Shown here: positions 63,701-64,000 of the stretch, one piece after another
Layout: each line of letters starts with the position of its first letter
How positions within the stretch are numbered: position 1 is the stretch's first letter
From: Bacteroidaceae bacterium
GTDB taxonomy: Bacteria > Bacteroidota > Bacteroidia > Bacteroidales > Bacteroidaceae
DNA: 64,000 nt
Reading direction: 5' to 3'
Assembly: GCA_017646665.1 (NCBI GenBank)
Contig: JAGCMB010000010.1
Span: forward strand, 1-64,000
Notes under the pieces: model-generated
What the model saw: only the letters and a program-made list of their open reading frames with translations
Database searches by the model: none
Told to the model about the DNA's origin: nothing
Position numbers and translations under genes: made by a program

Positions 63701-64000
63701 TGCAGGGTCGGCAACAGGAATATCAAGTTTCAAAGTCTTTGTATCACCGGCAAGCAACTGGTCAAGAGCAACAACAGCCACCGCACCATCAACAACTTCG
63801 TTATCATCGCTGTAAAGAGTATTCTTATAGAGCTGTGCCTTTACCTGATACTTCTTCGCTTTCTTTGCAGTGAGGTTACGTACATCGACCTCGATATTTG
63901 CAACAGCGTCCTTGTACTCGGCGTCAAGTTCTGTACGAACGCGTACATCGCGCAACTCGACAGGGTTTGTCGATGTCAAAGAAACGGTACGGAAGATACC
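60755..64000 (-). CDS. GH2 beta-galactosidase (5' end beyond window)
   Basis: A family GH2 glycosidase that continues past the window edge: the frame stays open to 64000, and the coding strand there reads GIFRTVSLTSTNP, the usual end of the GH2 N-terminal sugar-binding domain. Seen: the immunoglobulin-like domain, the (beta/alpha)8 domain with acid/base Glu in WSLGNEAGPG and nucleophile Glu in ISEYAHSMGN, the large beta-galactosidase small-chain domain (YYGRGPWNNYNDRRTG), a CHB_HEX_C-like segment, and a C-terminal F5/8 type C domain (DGDPSTMWHTMYS, KYMPRQDGG). About 1081 residues are in view. It would release terminal beta-galactose from host glycans, likely in the periplasm or outside. Confidence 0.92.
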   Translation of the reverse strand, partial: GIFRTVSLTSTNPVELRDVRVRTELDAEYKDAVANIEVDVRNLTAKKAKKYQVKAQLYKNTLYSDDNEVVDGAVAVVALDQLLAGDTKTLKLDIPVADPAKWSAEEPNRYTLVVSLLDKKGKAVETASTYFGFREVEIRDTKAADDEFGLAGRYYYLNGKPIKMKGVNRHESSLERGHALTREQMEKEVKLMLQGNINHVRNAHYPDAPYWYYLCDKYGIYLEDEANIESHEYYYGKESLSHVPEFTNAHVARVMEMAHATINSPAVCIWSLGNEAGPGDNFVKAYEALKKFDASRPVQYERNNNIVDMGSNQYPSIGWTREAVKGNMNIVYPFHISEYAHSMGNAGGNLIDYWEAIESTNFFIGGAIWDWADQAFWNVDPKTGDKYMGYGGDFGDRPNDHTFCMNGVMFPDHSPKPLYYEVKKVYQNVGVKMLENGEVEIFNKRYFNCLCDLDVKVSLWENGKQIDSYYMPDMKIAPRAAKTFKLKFNNANFATDKEYFVKVQFLLKKDMPWAKKGYVQMEEQLKLQDAVKAALLADVAKSNVKVKMTEDKANATTTIAGDGFTVVFNNKTGVFESVVYGTETVFEKGSSMTLSGYRAPVDNDIWAWNRWFALGLYNLEDVVTSFVSQKNADGTIVLQYIVRSQAKHPGRRVKNEDNSFTLQNDAREFGENEFHFVSNRIWTIYPDGSIELNSSVTGSDAAVALARVGYLLQLPKSLDQYTYYGRGPWNNYNDRRTGAFIQQYKSTVAEQFVHFPKPQDMANREEVRWATLTNNAGNGVMFISTGALSTTALPWNDVELTEAAHPYQLPASSGTWLHLDAKVNGLGGNSCGQGGPLEHDLVKSGENTVGFIMRPVKAGDNYEQLANVAASGVIPVVLKRDMRGTVTMSCAKENAEIYYKIGKNGKKTLYKAPVDMSKGGTITVWEKATPKLAATYSYEAITSIPVTVAFCSSLEPGSGAEKMLDGDPSTMWHTMYSVTVANYPHWIDFDANEEVTIKGFKYMPRQDGGNNGNVKGYKIQISADGKNWSEPVVEGEFPYSADKQTVLFKAPVKARFVRFTATSSQNGQDFASGAEFELIKE

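Overview
The window is chromosomal DNA from a member of the Bacteroidales, most like a gut commensal of the Bacteroides/Prevotella/Paraprevotella type. The evidence is a type III glutamine synthetase, promoters of the Bacteroidetes form (TTTG, about 19-20 bp, TAnnTTTG), near absence of Shine-Dalgarno sequences, a CHU_C (gliding/T9SS type B) domain protein, several secreted proteins sharing a C-terminal ...KGIYIVDGxKVLVK-like tail, a DUF4836 lipoprotein and many glycan-degrading enzymes. The species cannot be named from sequence reading alone.

Layout. 1-451: a structured non-coding stretch. 452-9526 (minus): an NahK-like N-acetylhexosamine kinase with its own promoter, then two tandem copies of an operon made of a GH29 alpha-L-fucosidase and a large secreted GEVED-domain protein. 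9692-15306 (minus): a small M28-like peptidase, an IMPACT-family protein, serC, two outer-membrane barrel proteins and a DbpA-like helicase. 15915-18955 (plus): grpE, dnaJ, folC. 19108-22699 (plus): a galactose operon (galM, MFS permease, galK), followed by a serine-type sulfatase (22834-25617). 25781-28500: an AT-rich accessory pair (a zincin-like protein and a secreted partner) followed by a 158-bp tandem repeat. 28508-46903: tex, tkt-rpiB, an unknown gene with ribE, an M60-like mucin peptidase, glnN, nagA, and a dcp-lipoprotein-dCMP deaminase-S41 protease operon. 46999-53641: tRNA-Gly(CCC) whose 3' end is duplicated at the end of uvrA, a CHU_C protein, a LysM/periplasmic-binding protein and a PorT-like barrel. 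53713-57204 (minus): the dTDP-rhamnose operon rfbACDB. 57269-64000 (minus): an ABC exporter-like pair, a DUF4836 lipoprotein and a GH2 beta-galactosidase that runs off the window.

How the genes fit together. Fucosidases, beta-galactosidase, sulfatase and an M60 peptidase would strip fucose, sulfate and galactose from host mucin-type glycans and cut the peptide. GalM, the MFS permease and GalK would take in and phosphorylate galactose, NagA would handle GlcNAc-6-P, and the NahK-like kinase would make a HexNAc-1-phosphate. No SusC/SusD pair, sigma/anti-sigma regulator or two-component hybrid is present, so this is not a classic polysaccharide utilization locus.

The points most worth following up are the duplicated GH29/GEVED module with a poly-A tract inside its promoter, the possible effector/immunity pair at 25.8-28.0 kb with the structured repeats beside it, the tRNA-Gly 3'-end duplication that supplies the last codons of uvrA, and an ABC ATPase lacking the H-loop histidine.
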